A DNA stretch of 64,000 bases. Origin: Flavobacteriales bacterium (lineage in GTDB: Bacteria; Bacteroidota; Bacteroidia; Flavobacteriales; JASBRU01). Shown in pieces: positions 53,646-62,028 of the stretch (position 1 is the first letter of the stretch; each line of letters starts with the position of its first letter). Position numbers and translations under genes: made by a program. The stretch is taken from the NCBI GenBank assembly GCA_030149285.1, contig JASBRU010000002.1, positions 248,001 through 312,000 on the forward strand, given 5' to 3'. Under the pieces are notes generated by a model. That model was given only the letters and a program-made list of their open reading frames with translations, made no database searches and had not been told where the DNA came from.

Positions 53646-56600
53646 ATGATTTGGCGGATGAGCAGATTCTTTCCTGAAAAATATAACCCACATGTACTTA
53701 TTTTATTCCTATGCTTATTAGTAAGCACAGGGTTGAATGCTCAACGCTTTAGTTTTAAAAACTTTACGATAAACGATGGATTGCCTGTAGAAATAGTAAA
53801 TACTATTATACAAGATTCTAGGGGTAATATTTGGTTTGGTACCGAGGCTGGTGGAGCTGTTTCTTATGACGGTATAAGCTTTACTACATATACGGTTGAT
53901 GATGGGTTGGCCAGTAACTATGTATATAAGATAGTTGAAGATAATAATGGAGTTATGTGGTTTGGTACTGATAATGGTTTAACCAGATATGATGGCACCG
54001 AGTTTTATACAGATAGCCAGAGTATAAGAACCCGAATTTACGATTTAACCCTTGATGATAAGGGTAATTTATGGGTGGGAACATTGCAAGGCCTATATAG
54101 GGCAAAGGATGAGGTAATGGAACGAATAATGTTGCCACAGAATATAGACACTATTACAGCAATAGAGCCTATTGATAGTGGCAGAGTATGGTTGGGTACA
54201 GAAAAATCTTTAATGCTGATTAACGATAAACTGGAGATTATAAAACAAGTTGAAATAGAAGATTTTGAATCTAAATCTATACGCCTTTTATGGATGTCTA
54301 GTAAAGGATATTTATGGGTAGGTATAAGAAACTGGTATGGCAGTAATGAAGAGTTATTGCGTTGGGATGGATATGATTTATTTAATCCAACACCTGCATT
54401 AAGTACCACTCAGTTTTCTGATTTAAGAGCATTAACAGAAGATAGCGAAGGTAATTTTTGGATTGGGAGTAATAGTTTAGGTGTTGCCAAATTTGATGGT
54501 AGAAAATGGACTATTATGAGTAGGGAAAATGGCTTGGTACACAATCAAGTAAAAACCATTTTTGAAGATAAAGAAGGAAACATATGGATTGGTACCCAAG
54601 GGGGTGTGAGTAAATACTCTAATGAGTTATTTACACATTATTCTGAAAAAGATGGAGTAATAAATAATGATGTTTGGAACATTACTCAAGCTTCTAATTT
54701 TGATTATTGGATAGGAACTCAAAATGGAGTTACCAGAATTAAAAATAGCAGGCAAACCAGTTTTGCTAGTCAAATAGAAAGTTTTTCAGCCAAAAACGGA
54801 TTCCTAGATGCACTGGTCTTTTCTATTGTAGAGGGAAAGAATGGAGAGATGTGGTTTGGTACTGAAAAAGGTTTGGCAAAGTATGATGGTAAACGATTTA
54901 CCAAATACACCGAAAAGGATGGGTTGATAGATAAATTTATTTTTGACGTTTTATATGACGAAAAGGAGGATATATTATGGATAAGTACGGCCGGAGGAAT
55001 AAACTCCTATAAAAACGGAAAGATAATAAGTCATAGTGTACCAACGGCTGATGGTGCTATAGTAGATGCATCGCCATTTCAAATACTTAAAGGGCCTGAT
55101 AAAGCTATATGGTTTTTTAGTTTCAATACTGTAAAAAAGTACTCAAATGGACAGTTTTCTATCATTAACTTACCAAAAGAAACAGAATCAATCATCTCCC
55201 CTTATTCATGTGCTTTATTTGATAAATCGGGTGTGTTATGGTTAGGTAATATAGGTAGTGGTTTAGTAAAGATAAGAGACGGTAGGGCTACTATTTATAC
55301 AAAAGATGACGGCTTAGTTTCTAACAATATTTATTTATTGGTAAACGATGAAATGGGCGACTTGTGGGTAGGGTCTGAAAAAGGTATAGAAAGACTAAAG
55401 TTTGATGAAGGAGGTAAAATAAATGAGATAAAAAGATTTGGCTCTAAAGAAGGATTTTTAGGTGTAGAAAATAACCCAAGAGCAGTTACAAAAGATGTTG
55501 ACGGGAACCTTTGGTTTGGTACTTCAAGTGGTGTAACAAAGCTCAATATCGATCAATTAAAAATAAACCCCAACCCGCCTCAAGTACATATAACCAATGT
55601 GCGCTTGTTTTATGAAAACTTAGAAGATTGGTCAGAATACTCTACAGGTTTGTCTAAATGGTATCATTTGCCGGAAAACTTGGTGTTGCCATACAATCAA
55701 AACAATGTGTCTTTTGACTTTGTAGGTATTAGCACTACTATTCCGGAAAAAGTAAAGTATCAATATATATTGGAGGGGGCAGATAAAAAATGGTCGCCAT
55801 CTACTTATAGCAACTTAGCAACTTATACTAACTTAAAGTACGGTACATATACATTTAAAGTATTGGCTGCTAATGAAAGTGGTGTGTGGACAGAAACCCC
55901 TGTTACCTTTAGCTTTAGGATTAAGTCGCCAATATGGCTTAGATGGTGGTTTATATTAGGTAGCTCAATATTAATTGTGGGTACGGTATGGTATATATTA
56001 TACAGAAGGTTTAGGGCAATAAACTTAAAAATTAAATTAGAAAACCAGCTTTCGGAAATGGAACGTAAAGCCTTACGCTTGCAAATGAACCCGCATTTTA
56101 TTTTCAATGCTTTAGACTCTATCAGCAGTTTTATTTTTAAGAATGATGCTAAATCTGCCTTAAAGTACCTAAACAATTTTGCTAAATTGATGCGTTTAAC
56201 ACTAGAGGCATCTAAAGAGCATTTAATTCCAATAGAAACGGAAGCAGCAACACTTAGAAACTACCTTGAACTTGAAAAATTGAGGTTTAAGAATAAGTTT
56301 GATTTTGAAATAGAGATTGACCCGGAAATTGAGTACGATGTAGGTATACCGCCTATGCTTATACAGCCTCAGGTAGAAAATGCTATTTTGCATGGCGTAG
56401 GACCTAAAAAAGATGGGCCGGGAATTATAAAAATTGAATTTATCTATGATGAGGATAATGACAGGTTGATATGTGAGGTTACTGATAACGGAGTGGGTAG
56501 AGATAAGGCGAAAGAAATAAAAGAAGCAAAAGGCACTGCAACACATAAATCTATGGCAACACAAATTACAAAAGACCGTATAGAAATGTTGTCTAAGGCA

Positions 56601-56702
56601 ATAGGTAAAGAGATGCGAATAGATTTTGTTGATTTAACAAAAGAGGACGGAAGCCCAGCCGGAACCAAAGTAATTATTGATATACCGGTACAGTATTTAT
56701 GA
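53646..56702 (+). CDS. Propeller-type sensor histidine kinase (Reg_prop, Y_Y_Y, LytS-like kinase)
   Basis: The 1018-residue protein has a signal-anchor/signal peptide near the N-terminus, then 14 repeats of the WxGTxxGlxxYdG type (for example GNIWFGTEAGGAVSYDG, GVMWFGTDNGLTRYDG, GDLWVGSEKGIERL), which fits two seven-bladed periplasmic propellers. A Y_Y_Y domain (KYQYILEGADKKWSPSTYSN), one membrane helix (WFILGSSILIVGTVWYILY), the LytS-type His box LRLQMNPHFIFNALDSISSF and the ATPase boxes PQVENAILHG and DNGVGRDKA follow. It senses an outside signal and phosphorylates the LytTR regulator encoded next. ATG 53658 is an alternative start. Confidence 0.92.
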   Translation: MIWRMSRFFPEKYNPHVLILFLCLLVSTGLNAQRFSFKNFTINDGLPVEIVNTIIQDSRGNIWFGTEAGGAVSYDGISFTTYTVDDGLASNYVYKIVEDNNGVMWFGTDNGLTRYDGTEFYTDSQSIRTRIYDLTLDDKGNLWVGTLQGLYRAKDEVMERIMLPQNIDTITAIEPIDSGRVWLGTEKSLMLINDKLEIIKQVEIEDFESKSIRLLWMSSKGYLWVGIRNWYGSNEELLRWDGYDLFNPTPALSTTQFSDLRALTEDSEGNFWIGSNSLGVAKFDGRKWTIMSRENGLVHNQVKTIFEDKEGNIWIGTQGGVSKYSNELFTHYSEKDGVINNDVWNITQASNFDYWIGTQNGVTRIKNSRQTSFASQIESFSAKNGFLDALVFSIVEGKNGEMWFGTEKGLAKYDGKRFTKYTEKDGLIDKFIFDVLYDEKEDILWISTAGGINSYKNGKIISHSVPTADGAIVDASPFQILKGPDKAIWFFSFNTVKKYSNGQFSIINLPKETESIISPYSCALFDKSGVLWLGNIGSGLVKIRDGRATIYTKDDGLVSNNIYLLVNDEMGDLWVGSEKGIERLKFDEGGKINEIKRFGSKEGFLGVENNPRAVTKDVDGNLWFGTSSGVTKLNIDQLKINPNPPQVHITNVRLFYENLEDWSEYSTGLSKWYHLPENLVLPYNQNNVSFDFVGISTTIPEKVKYQYILEGADKKWSPSTYSNLATYTNLKYGTYTFKVLAANESGVWTETPVTFSFRIKSPIWLRWWFILGSSILIVGTVWYILYRRFRAINLKIKLENQLSEMERKALRLQMNPHFIFNALDSISSFIFKNDAKSALKYLNNFAKLMRLTLEASKEHLIPIETEAATLRNYLELEKLRFKNKFDFEIEIDPEIEYDVGIPPMLIQPQVENAILHGVGPKKDGPGIIKIEFIYDEDNDRLICEVTDNGVGRDKAKEIKEAKGTATHKSMATQITKDRIEMLSKAIGKEMRIDFVDLTKEDGSPAGTKVIIDIPVQYL

Positions 56703-56761
56703 TTAGTAGAATTTTATCATTAAATTTGATAATACCATAAAATCACTTATATAAATTTATA

Positions 56762-57538
56762 ATGAGCAGTAGTAAAATAGAAGCAGTGATTATAGATGAC
56801 GAGGAAAACTCTCGTGACTCACTGAAAGGAAAATTAGATTTGTTTTGCCCTGAAATAGAAGTAGTGGCCGAAGCAGATAATGTTGATGCAGGGTATAGTG
56901 CTATATTAGAACATGAACCTGATGTAGTGTTTTTGGATGTGAAGTTAGGTAGCCAAAAAGGCTTTGATGTATTAGATAAACTCGAAAAAGAGTCTACCGG
57001 ATATCAATCCTTTAATATCATATTTATTACTGCGCATGATGAGTTTGCTATACAAGCCATAAAGTTTAGTGCATTAGACTATTTACTAAAGCCTATAGAC
57101 TCTGAAGAGTTGGTAAAAGCAATTCGTAAAATTGAAACTAGTACTAAAGATAAATCGGGTTCGCCAAACTTTGATGTCTTATTAGAAAATATTAGACAGG
57201 TAACAGAGGCTCCTAAAAAAATTGTAGTACCAACATCTGATGGTATACATGTAATAAAAATCAGCGAAATCTTACGTTGTGAGTCTAGCAGTAACTACAC
57301 AAAGTTCTTTTTAAGTAATGAGCGCCATTTATTGGCTTCTAAAACGCTAAAGGAATTTGATATGTTATTAAGTCGTTACCAGTTTGAGCGCATACACAAG
57401 TCTCATTTGGTAAATATGAACTACTTAAAGCGTTATGTACAAACTGATGGTGGCTATATAATTATGGAGGACGGGTCTCGTATTCCGGTAGCAAATCGTA
57501 AGAAAGAACATTTGCTAAGTATTCTTAAAGCACTATAA
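56762..57538 (+). CDS. LytTR-family response regulator
   Basis: The 258-residue regulator has a receiver domain (IIDDEENSRDSLKGKL; phospho-Asp59 in DVVFLDVKLGSQKGF; Lys in LLKPIDSEEL) and a LytTR DNA-binding domain (about 158-258; IVVPTSDGIHVIKISEILRCESSSNYTKFFL, KTLKEFDMLLSRYQFERIHKSHLVNMNYLKRY). The gene lies 59 bases after the kinase gene and is its evident partner. LytTR proteins bind direct repeats upstream of target genes; no target is identified here. Confidence 0.95.
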   Translation: MSSSKIEAVIIDDEENSRDSLKGKLDLFCPEIEVVAEADNVDAGYSAILEHEPDVVFLDVKLGSQKGFDVLDKLEKESTGYQSFNIIFITAHDEFAIQAIKFSALDYLLKPIDSEELVKAIRKIETSTKDKSGSPNFDVLLENIRQVTEAPKKIVVPTSDGIHVIKISEILRCESSSNYTKFFLSNERHLLASKTLKEFDMLLSRYQFERIHKSHLVNMNYLKRYVQTDGGYIIMEDGSRIPVANRKKEHLLSILKAL

Positions 57539-57607
57539 AACGTTTAATAGTTTTATCATACCGTAAACTTTTAATTAGTATTCGTAAAATAATTTGATAT
57601 TTCACCG

Positions 57608-57675
57608 TAGCTTTTACTAAACTACATTAGTAATGTAATTAATTGTTCGATAGTTTCGTTTAGTAGAAAAAGCTA
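57608..57675 (+). ncRNA. Structured non-coding element in a 203-base gap
   Basis: TAGCTTTTACTAAAC (57608-57622) pairs with GTTTAGT-aga-AAAAGCTA (57658-57675), giving 15 base pairs with a 3-base bulge. Its loop contains a second perfect hairpin, TACATTA-G-TAATGTA (57623-57637). A terminator follows at 57695-57720. It may be the 3' UTR of the LytTR mRNA, a small RNA, or (minus strand) part of the purE 3' end. No family is recognised. Confidence 0.5.
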
Positions 57676-57694
57676 TATTCGGTTAGATAGCTTT

Positions 57695-57720
57695 AAAGAG
57701 CCACCTCGAGTGGCTCTTTT
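57695..57720. terminator. Intrinsic terminator between LytTR and purE genes
   Basis: A perfect 10-bp stem AAAGAGCCAC / GTGGCTCTTT with loop CTCGA is followed by a T on the plus strand. The symmetric A/T flanks allow it to act on both strands. It lies 156 bases after the LytTR stop and 22 bases after the purE stop. Confidence 0.8.
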
Positions 57721-57741
57721 AAATTTATAGAATATCTGTTA

Positions 57742-58224
57742 TTACAAATCCTTTGCAGAATCAATAACTTTTTGCTTTAAACCTGCTTTATAGCTGATAA
57801 TGCTTTTTAAAACATCAGAATTAGATGAGCCTATGATTTGAGCAGCTAATATACCAGCATTTTTAGCACCATTAAGGGCTACTGTAGCAACAGGAACACC
57901 ACCCGGCATTTGTAGTATAGATAAGATAGAATCCCAACCATCAATAGAATTACTAGACTTTACAGGAACTCCAATAACAGGTAATGGGCTTATAGCAGCA
58001 ACCATACCCGGTAAATGAGCGGCACCTCCGGCTCCGGCAATAATAGCTTTAATACCTCTGTTATGAGCTTCTTTTGCGTAGTCATACATTTTTTCGGGTG
58101 TGCGGTGTGCAGAAACAATATCAATTTCATAGTCAACACCTAACTCTTTTAATACATCTGCTGCTTCCTGCATTACAGGAAGGTCAGATTTACTACCCAT
58201 TATAATTCCTACTTGTGCTGCCAT
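57742..58224 (-). CDS. purE: N5-carboxyaminoimidazole ribonucleotide mutase
   Basis: The 160-residue enzyme moves the carboxyl group in purine synthesis (class I PurE). It has [39 protein letters not shown] with the catalytic His, [15 protein letters not shown] and [46 protein letters not shown]. Length is normal. It follows purK by 25 bases; the pair carries out linked steps. Confidence 0.97.
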   Translation of the reverse strand: MAAQVGIIMGSKSDLPVMQEAADVLKELGVDYEIDIVSAHRTPEKMYDYAKEAHNRGIKAIIAGAGGAAHLPGMVAAISPLPVIGVPVKSSNSIDGWDSILSILQMPGGVPVATVALNGAKNAGILAAQIIGSSNSDVLKSIISYKAGLKQKVIDSAKDL

Positions 58225-58249
58225 AATTCTTTTTTATTTTTAATATAAA

Positions 58250-59410
58250 TCAATTAGTTGATATTACTTTAATTGAATTTTTTGCCTTTTCTGCTTTTTC
58301 TCTTGCTTCAGTAATAGATTCATCAATGATGGTTACATGCCCCATTTTACGGAAAGGACGTGTTTCTTTTTTACCATATAAATGTGCATTTACACCTTCC
58401 ATTTTCATTAAATCTTCCATACCCTCATATTTAACAGGCCCAGAATGATTCTCATCTCCAACTAGGTTTACCATTACTGCAGCAACTTTGTTCTTTGTGC
58501 TTCCTAGTGGTAAATTTAAGATGGCTCTTAGGTGTTGCTCAAATTGACTAGTGTAACTACCTTCAATAGAGTAGTGTCCGCTATTATGTACTCTAGGGGC
58601 TACTTCGTTTACCAAAATGTCTCCGCTTTTTGTTAAAAACAACTCTACGGCTAATAAGCCGGTGCTTCCGTATGCTTCGGCTACATTTATAGCCAATTTT
58701 CTTGCTTTATCTTCAATTGCAGAATCAACACTAGAAGGGCATAGAACGTATTCTACTAAGTTTGCAGTTGGGTGAAATTCCATTTCTACTACAGGATAAG
58801 TAGTTACTTCGCCAGATTTGTTTCTGGCAACAATTACGGCTAGTTCTTTTTCAAAGTCTACAAATTGCTCAGCAATACATTCACCATCGCTTAGTTTAGC
58901 TAAATCCTCTTCATTTTTTATAACAGAAACGCCTTTTCCATCATATCCAAACTGTGTAGATTTCCATACAAAAGGATATTGGATTCTGTTTTGGTTAACA
59001 GCTTCTTTTAGTTCTGCAATACCGCTAAACAGTTCAAAAGGGGCAGTTGGTATGTTTTTCTCTTTATAGAAAAGTTTTTGCCTGCCTTTGTTCTGAATTG
59101 TCTTCAGCACTTTAGGAGAAGGATGAATTTCTAAACCTTCTTGCTCTAGTTTTTCTAGTGCAACAATGTTTACGTGTTCAATTTCTATAGTTAGTAAATC
59201 TACTGTCTTCCCAAAGTTGTAAACGGTATCAAAGTCCATTAAACTACCTTGCTCAAAACGGTTGCTACCCACTTTACATGGTGCTTCGTCAGAGGGGTCA
59301 AGTATTGCTGTATAAATGTCGTATCGGCGTGTTTCGGTAAGCAACATTTTTCCTAATTGCCCACCACCTAGTACGCCTAATTGAAAGTCTGATGAATAGT
59401 AATTTGCCAT
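58250..59410 (-). CDS. purK: N5-carboxyaminoimidazole ribonucleotide synthase
   Basis: The 386-residue ATP-grasp enzyme carboxylates AIR using bicarbonate and ATP. It shows LGVLGGGQLGKMLLTETRRY, TIEIEHVNIVALEKLEQEG, FVWKSTQFGYDGKGVSVI (ATP-binding loop), CIAEQFVDFEKELAVIVARN, LLAVELFLTKSGDILVNEVAPRVHNSGHYSIE and SQFEQHLRAILNLPLG. ATG 59410 is used; the TTG at 59416 lies inside a -7 box (59414-59421). The spacing of only 3 bases between -7 box and ATG suggests a leaderless mRNA. Confidence 0.95.
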   Translation of the reverse strand: MANYYSSDFQLGVLGGGQLGKMLLTETRRYDIYTAILDPSDEAPCKVGSNRFEQGSLMDFDTVYNFGKTVDLLTIEIEHVNIVALEKLEQEGLEIHPSPKVLKTIQNKGRQKLFYKEKNIPTAPFELFSGIAELKEAVNQNRIQYPFVWKSTQFGYDGKGVSVIKNEEDLAKLSDGECIAEQFVDFEKELAVIVARNKSGEVTTYPVVEMEFHPTANLVEYVLCPSSVDSAIEDKARKLAINVAEAYGSTGLLAVELFLTKSGDILVNEVAPRVHNSGHYSIEGSYTSQFEQHLRAILNLPLGSTKNKVAAVMVNLVGDENHSGPVKYEGMEDLMKMEGVNAHLYGKKETRPFRKMGHVTIIDESITEAREKAEKAKNSIKVISTN

Positions 59411-59413
59411 GCC

Positions 59414-59421
59414 CAAAAGTA
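59414..59421 (-). promoter_or_regulatory. -7 box directly in front of purK
   Basis: TACTTTTG on the minus strand ends 3 bases (GGC) before the purK ATG. The expected transcription start is therefore at the start codon. The same TACTTTTGGG string precedes the glycosyltransferase gene at 34111. Confidence 0.5.
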
Positions 59422-59489
59422 CAATTTTTTTGAAAGGAGAACACTAGCATCATATTTCGTAACTTCGCGAAAATTTTAAGCAATTAATT

Positions 59490-60062
59490 ATGTTAAACAT
59501 TGTGCTGTTTGGACCTCCCGGAGCAGGGAAAGGAACGCAATCTGAAAGATTGATTGATAAATACAATTTAGTGCACCTATCTACAGGTGATATATTTAGA
59601 TATAACATTAAAAATGGTACCGAATTAGGTAACATGGCTAAGAGTTTTATTGATAAAGGAGAACTAGTACCTGATGAAGTAACTATAAGTATGTTGCAAA
59701 GTGAGGTTGAAAAAAATGAAGGTGCCAAAGGCTTTATTTTTGATGGTTTTCCAAGAACAACAGATCAAGCTGAAGCTTTAGACATGTTTTTAAGCAGTAG
59801 AAATACTGCAGTTACTGCTATGTTGGCTTTAGAGGTTCCCGAAGAAGAATTGGTTACTCGTTTATTAGAGCGTGGTAAAACAAGTGGTAGAAAAGATGAT
59901 GCAGATGAAACAGTAATCAGAAACCGTATAAAGGTTTATGAAAACGAAACTGCTATTTTGCAAAACTACTTTGAGCAACAAAACAAATATCATGGTATAG
60001 ATGGTGTTGGTGATATTGATGAGATTACCAATCGTTTGTGCTCAGTTATTGATTCCTTATAA
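59490..60062 (+). CDS. adk: Adenylate kinase
   Basis: The 190-residue kinase interconverts ATP + AMP and two ADP. It has the P-loop VLFGPPGAGKGTQSERLI, LSTGDIFRYNI, FDGFPRTTDQAEAL, LLERGKTSGRKDDADETVIRNRI and VYENETAILQNYFEQ. It is the short-lid form without the zinc LID, as is usual for Bacteroidota. It lies 12 bases before obgE, in one likely transcript. Confidence 0.97.
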   Translation: MLNIVLFGPPGAGKGTQSERLIDKYNLVHLSTGDIFRYNIKNGTELGNMAKSFIDKGELVPDEVTISMLQSEVEKNEGAKGFIFDGFPRTTDQAEALDMFLSSRNTAVTAMLALEVPEEELVTRLLERGKTSGRKDDADETVIRNRIKVYENETAILQNYFEQQNKYHGIDGVGDIDEITNRLCSVIDSL

Positions 60063-60074
60063 AAAAGATAAAAG

Positions 60075-61073
60075 ATGTCCGGTTCAAATTTTGTTGATTA
60101 TGTAAAAATCAACTGCCGAACGGGCAGGGGTGGTGCAGGTTCGTCACACCTGTTTCGTGATAGAATGAACTCTAGAGGTGGACCTGACGGAGGCGATGGA
60201 GGTAGAGGCGGTCATATTATTCTTAGAGGGAATAAACAATTATGGACACTAATACATCTTAAGTACAGAAAGCATGTAAAAGCCGGTCATGGTGAAAATG
60301 GTGGAGCAAGTGAGAGTACCGGAGCTGAAGGAAAAGACGAAATTTTGGAAGTGCCACTAGGTACGATAGCTAAAGATCCGGATACCGGTGAAGTTCTTTT
60401 TGAGATTACCGAAGATGGAGAGGAAAAGATTTTATTACATGGAGGTAAAGGAGGCTTAGGAAACGTACACTTTAAAAACTCTGTTAGACAAACTCCACGT
60501 TATGCTCAACCTGGTTTGCCTGGACAAGAAGCATGGAAGGTGTTAGAGCTAAAAGTATTGGCAGATGTTGGCTTGGTAGGTTTTCCTAATGCAGGTAAGT
60601 CTACACTACTATCAGTTATTACAGCTGCTAAGCCTAAAATTGCTGATTATGCATTTACAACTCTAGTACCTAATTTAGGTATAGTTCCTTACCGTGAGTA
60701 CCAGTCATTTGTAATGGCAGATATACCCGGTATTATAGAGGGGGCTAGCGAAGGAAAAGGTATAGGCCATCGTTTTTTACGACATATTGAGCGAAATGCT
60801 ATTTTGCTTTTTATGATTCCTGTAGATACGGATGATATAAAAGCTGAATATGAAATCTTATCTAACGAATTAAAGAAATACAATTCTGAGTTATTAGATA
60901 AAGACAGAGTTTTGGCTTTAACAAAATCGGATATGCTTGATGAGGAATTAATGGAAGAAATTAAGCAAGATTTACCTGATGTGCCTTATGTTTTTATTTC
61001 ATCAGTTGCTCAGCAAGGTCTTACAGAGCTAAAAGATATGCTCTGGAAAAAGCTAAATGAAAAAGTAGAGTAG
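60075..61073 (+). CDS. obgE: Obg-family GTPase
   Basis: The 332-residue GTPase is linked to ribosome assembly and stress responses. The Gly-rich Obg fold fills about 1-158 ([55 protein letters not shown]). The G domain follows with [12 protein letters not shown] (G1), [11 protein letters not shown] (G2), [21 protein letters not shown] (G3) and ALTKSDML (G4). The C-terminal OCT domain is absent. The TAG stop overlaps the GTG start of the next gene. Confidence 0.97.
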   Translation: MSGSNFVDYVKINCRTGRGGAGSSHLFRDRMNSRGGPDGGDGGRGGHIILRGNKQLWTLIHLKYRKHVKAGHGENGGASESTGAEGKDEILEVPLGTIAKDPDTGEVLFEITEDGEEKILLHGGKGGLGNVHFKNSVRQTPRYAQPGLPGQEAWKVLELKVLADVGLVGFPNAGKSTLLSVITAAKPKIADYAFTTLVPNLGIVPYREYQSFVMADIPGIIEGASEGKGIGHRFLRHIERNAILLFMIPVDTDDIKAEYEILSNELKKYNSELLDKDRVLALTKSDMLDEELMEEIKQDLPDVPYVFISSVAQQGLTELKDMLWKKLNEKVE

Positions 61074-61657
61074 TGAGTTGGTTAGATACCATATTTCAGT
61101 GGGATACTGATTTGTTGATATACCTTAATAATTTAGGATCTGCAGCTTATGATGATACTTGGAAGACCATAACCAATAAAAAAACTTGGTTCCCATTATA
61201 CTTAGCTATAATAGTACTTGTATTTTACAAGAAAGGATGGAAAGCCGGATTGCTTGCCACATTAATGGGCTTTGCAATGGTTGGTGTTATAGACTTTACT
61301 ACTTCTCAGGTTTTCAAAGAAATTTTTAAACGCCCACGCCCTTGCAGTGTACCGGAGTTAGAAGGTGTTATAAGACATGTTATGGGAGGTGGCTGTGGAG
61401 GATATAGCTTCTTCTCTGGGCATTCATCTAATTCATTTGGTATTGCTATTTTCTTTGGCACTATACTTAGACCTTATTTCAAAGGAATTTTTGGTTTGTT
61501 AATAATATGGGCTGCCGTAGTGGCATTTAGCAGAGTATATGTTGGGGTGCATTATCCTATAGATATTATTATGGGGATGATATGGGGAGTATTACTAGCT
61601 AAAGGAATGCTAAAAATCTATTACCTTATTGCTCGTAAATATAACATAGATGTATAA
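61073..61657 (+). CDS. PAP2-family membrane phosphatase (GTG start)
   Basis: The 194-residue inner-membrane protein has about 5 helices and all three phosphatase motifs: KEIFKRPRP (KxxxxxxRP), FFSGHSSNS (PSGH-like) and SRVYVGVHYPIDI (SRxxxxxHxxxD). It probably removes phosphate from lipid phosphates such as undecaprenyl or phosphatidic forms. The GTG at 61073 overlaps the obgE TAG by one base and no ATG is available before the conserved region. It is followed by crcB with a one-base overlap. Confidence 0.9.
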   Translation: MSWLDTIFQWDTDLLIYLNNLGSAAYDDTWKTITNKKTWFPLYLAIIVLVFYKKGWKAGLLATLMGFAMVGVIDFTTSQVFKEIFKRPRPCSVPELEGVIRHVMGGGCGGYSFFSGHSSNSFGIAIFFGTILRPYFKGIFGLLIIWAAVVAFSRVYVGVHYPIDIIMGMIWGVLLAKGMLKIYYLIARKYNIDV

Positions 61658-62028
61658 TGAATTTACTGGCAATATTTATAGGAGGAGGTGTAGGTAGCTT
61701 ACTAAGATATGCTATCTCTAAATTATCTATAAGTGCTTTTGGTGCTCAACTATTTCCTATAGGTACATTTATATCAAATGTTTTAGCAAGCGGATTATTG
61801 GCATTTCTTATTGTTTATTCTTCTAATAAAGTTGAAACTCAACCTGTACTAAGAGGCTTGTTATTAATCGGTTTTTGTGGTGGCTTTAGTACTTTTTCTA
61901 CTTTTAGTATAGAAACTGTTCAGTTAATTAAAACAGGAAATGTTGCAATAGCTATTGCAAATATTTTAGTTAATGTACTGGTTTGTGTAGGGCTTATTTA
62001 TTTTATGATGAAGAAGAACGCTATCTAA
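61657..62028 (+). CDS. crcB: CrcB/Fluc fluoride channel
   Basis: The 123-residue inner-membrane protein has four helices and the Fluc motifs IGGGVGSLLRYAIS, GTFISNVLASGLLAFLI with the conserved Asn, and GFCGGFSTFSTFSIET. It works as a dual-topology dimer and lets fluoride out of the cell. The ATG overlaps the PAP2 stop, leaving no room for a fluoride riboswitch. Its stop overlaps the end of the convergent PKD-domain gene by 8 bases. Confidence 0.95.
   Translation: MNLLAIFIGGGVGSLLRYAISKLSISAFGAQLFPIGTFISNVLASGLLAFLIVYSSNKVETQPVLRGLLLIGFCGGFSTFSTFSIETVQLIKTGNVAIAIANILVNVLVCVGLIYFMMKKNAI

Noticed and set aside
61600-61657. Possible fluoride riboswitch before crcB
   Set aside because: crcB starts within the PAP2 stop codon, so there is no leader, and no pseudoknot-like motif is seen.
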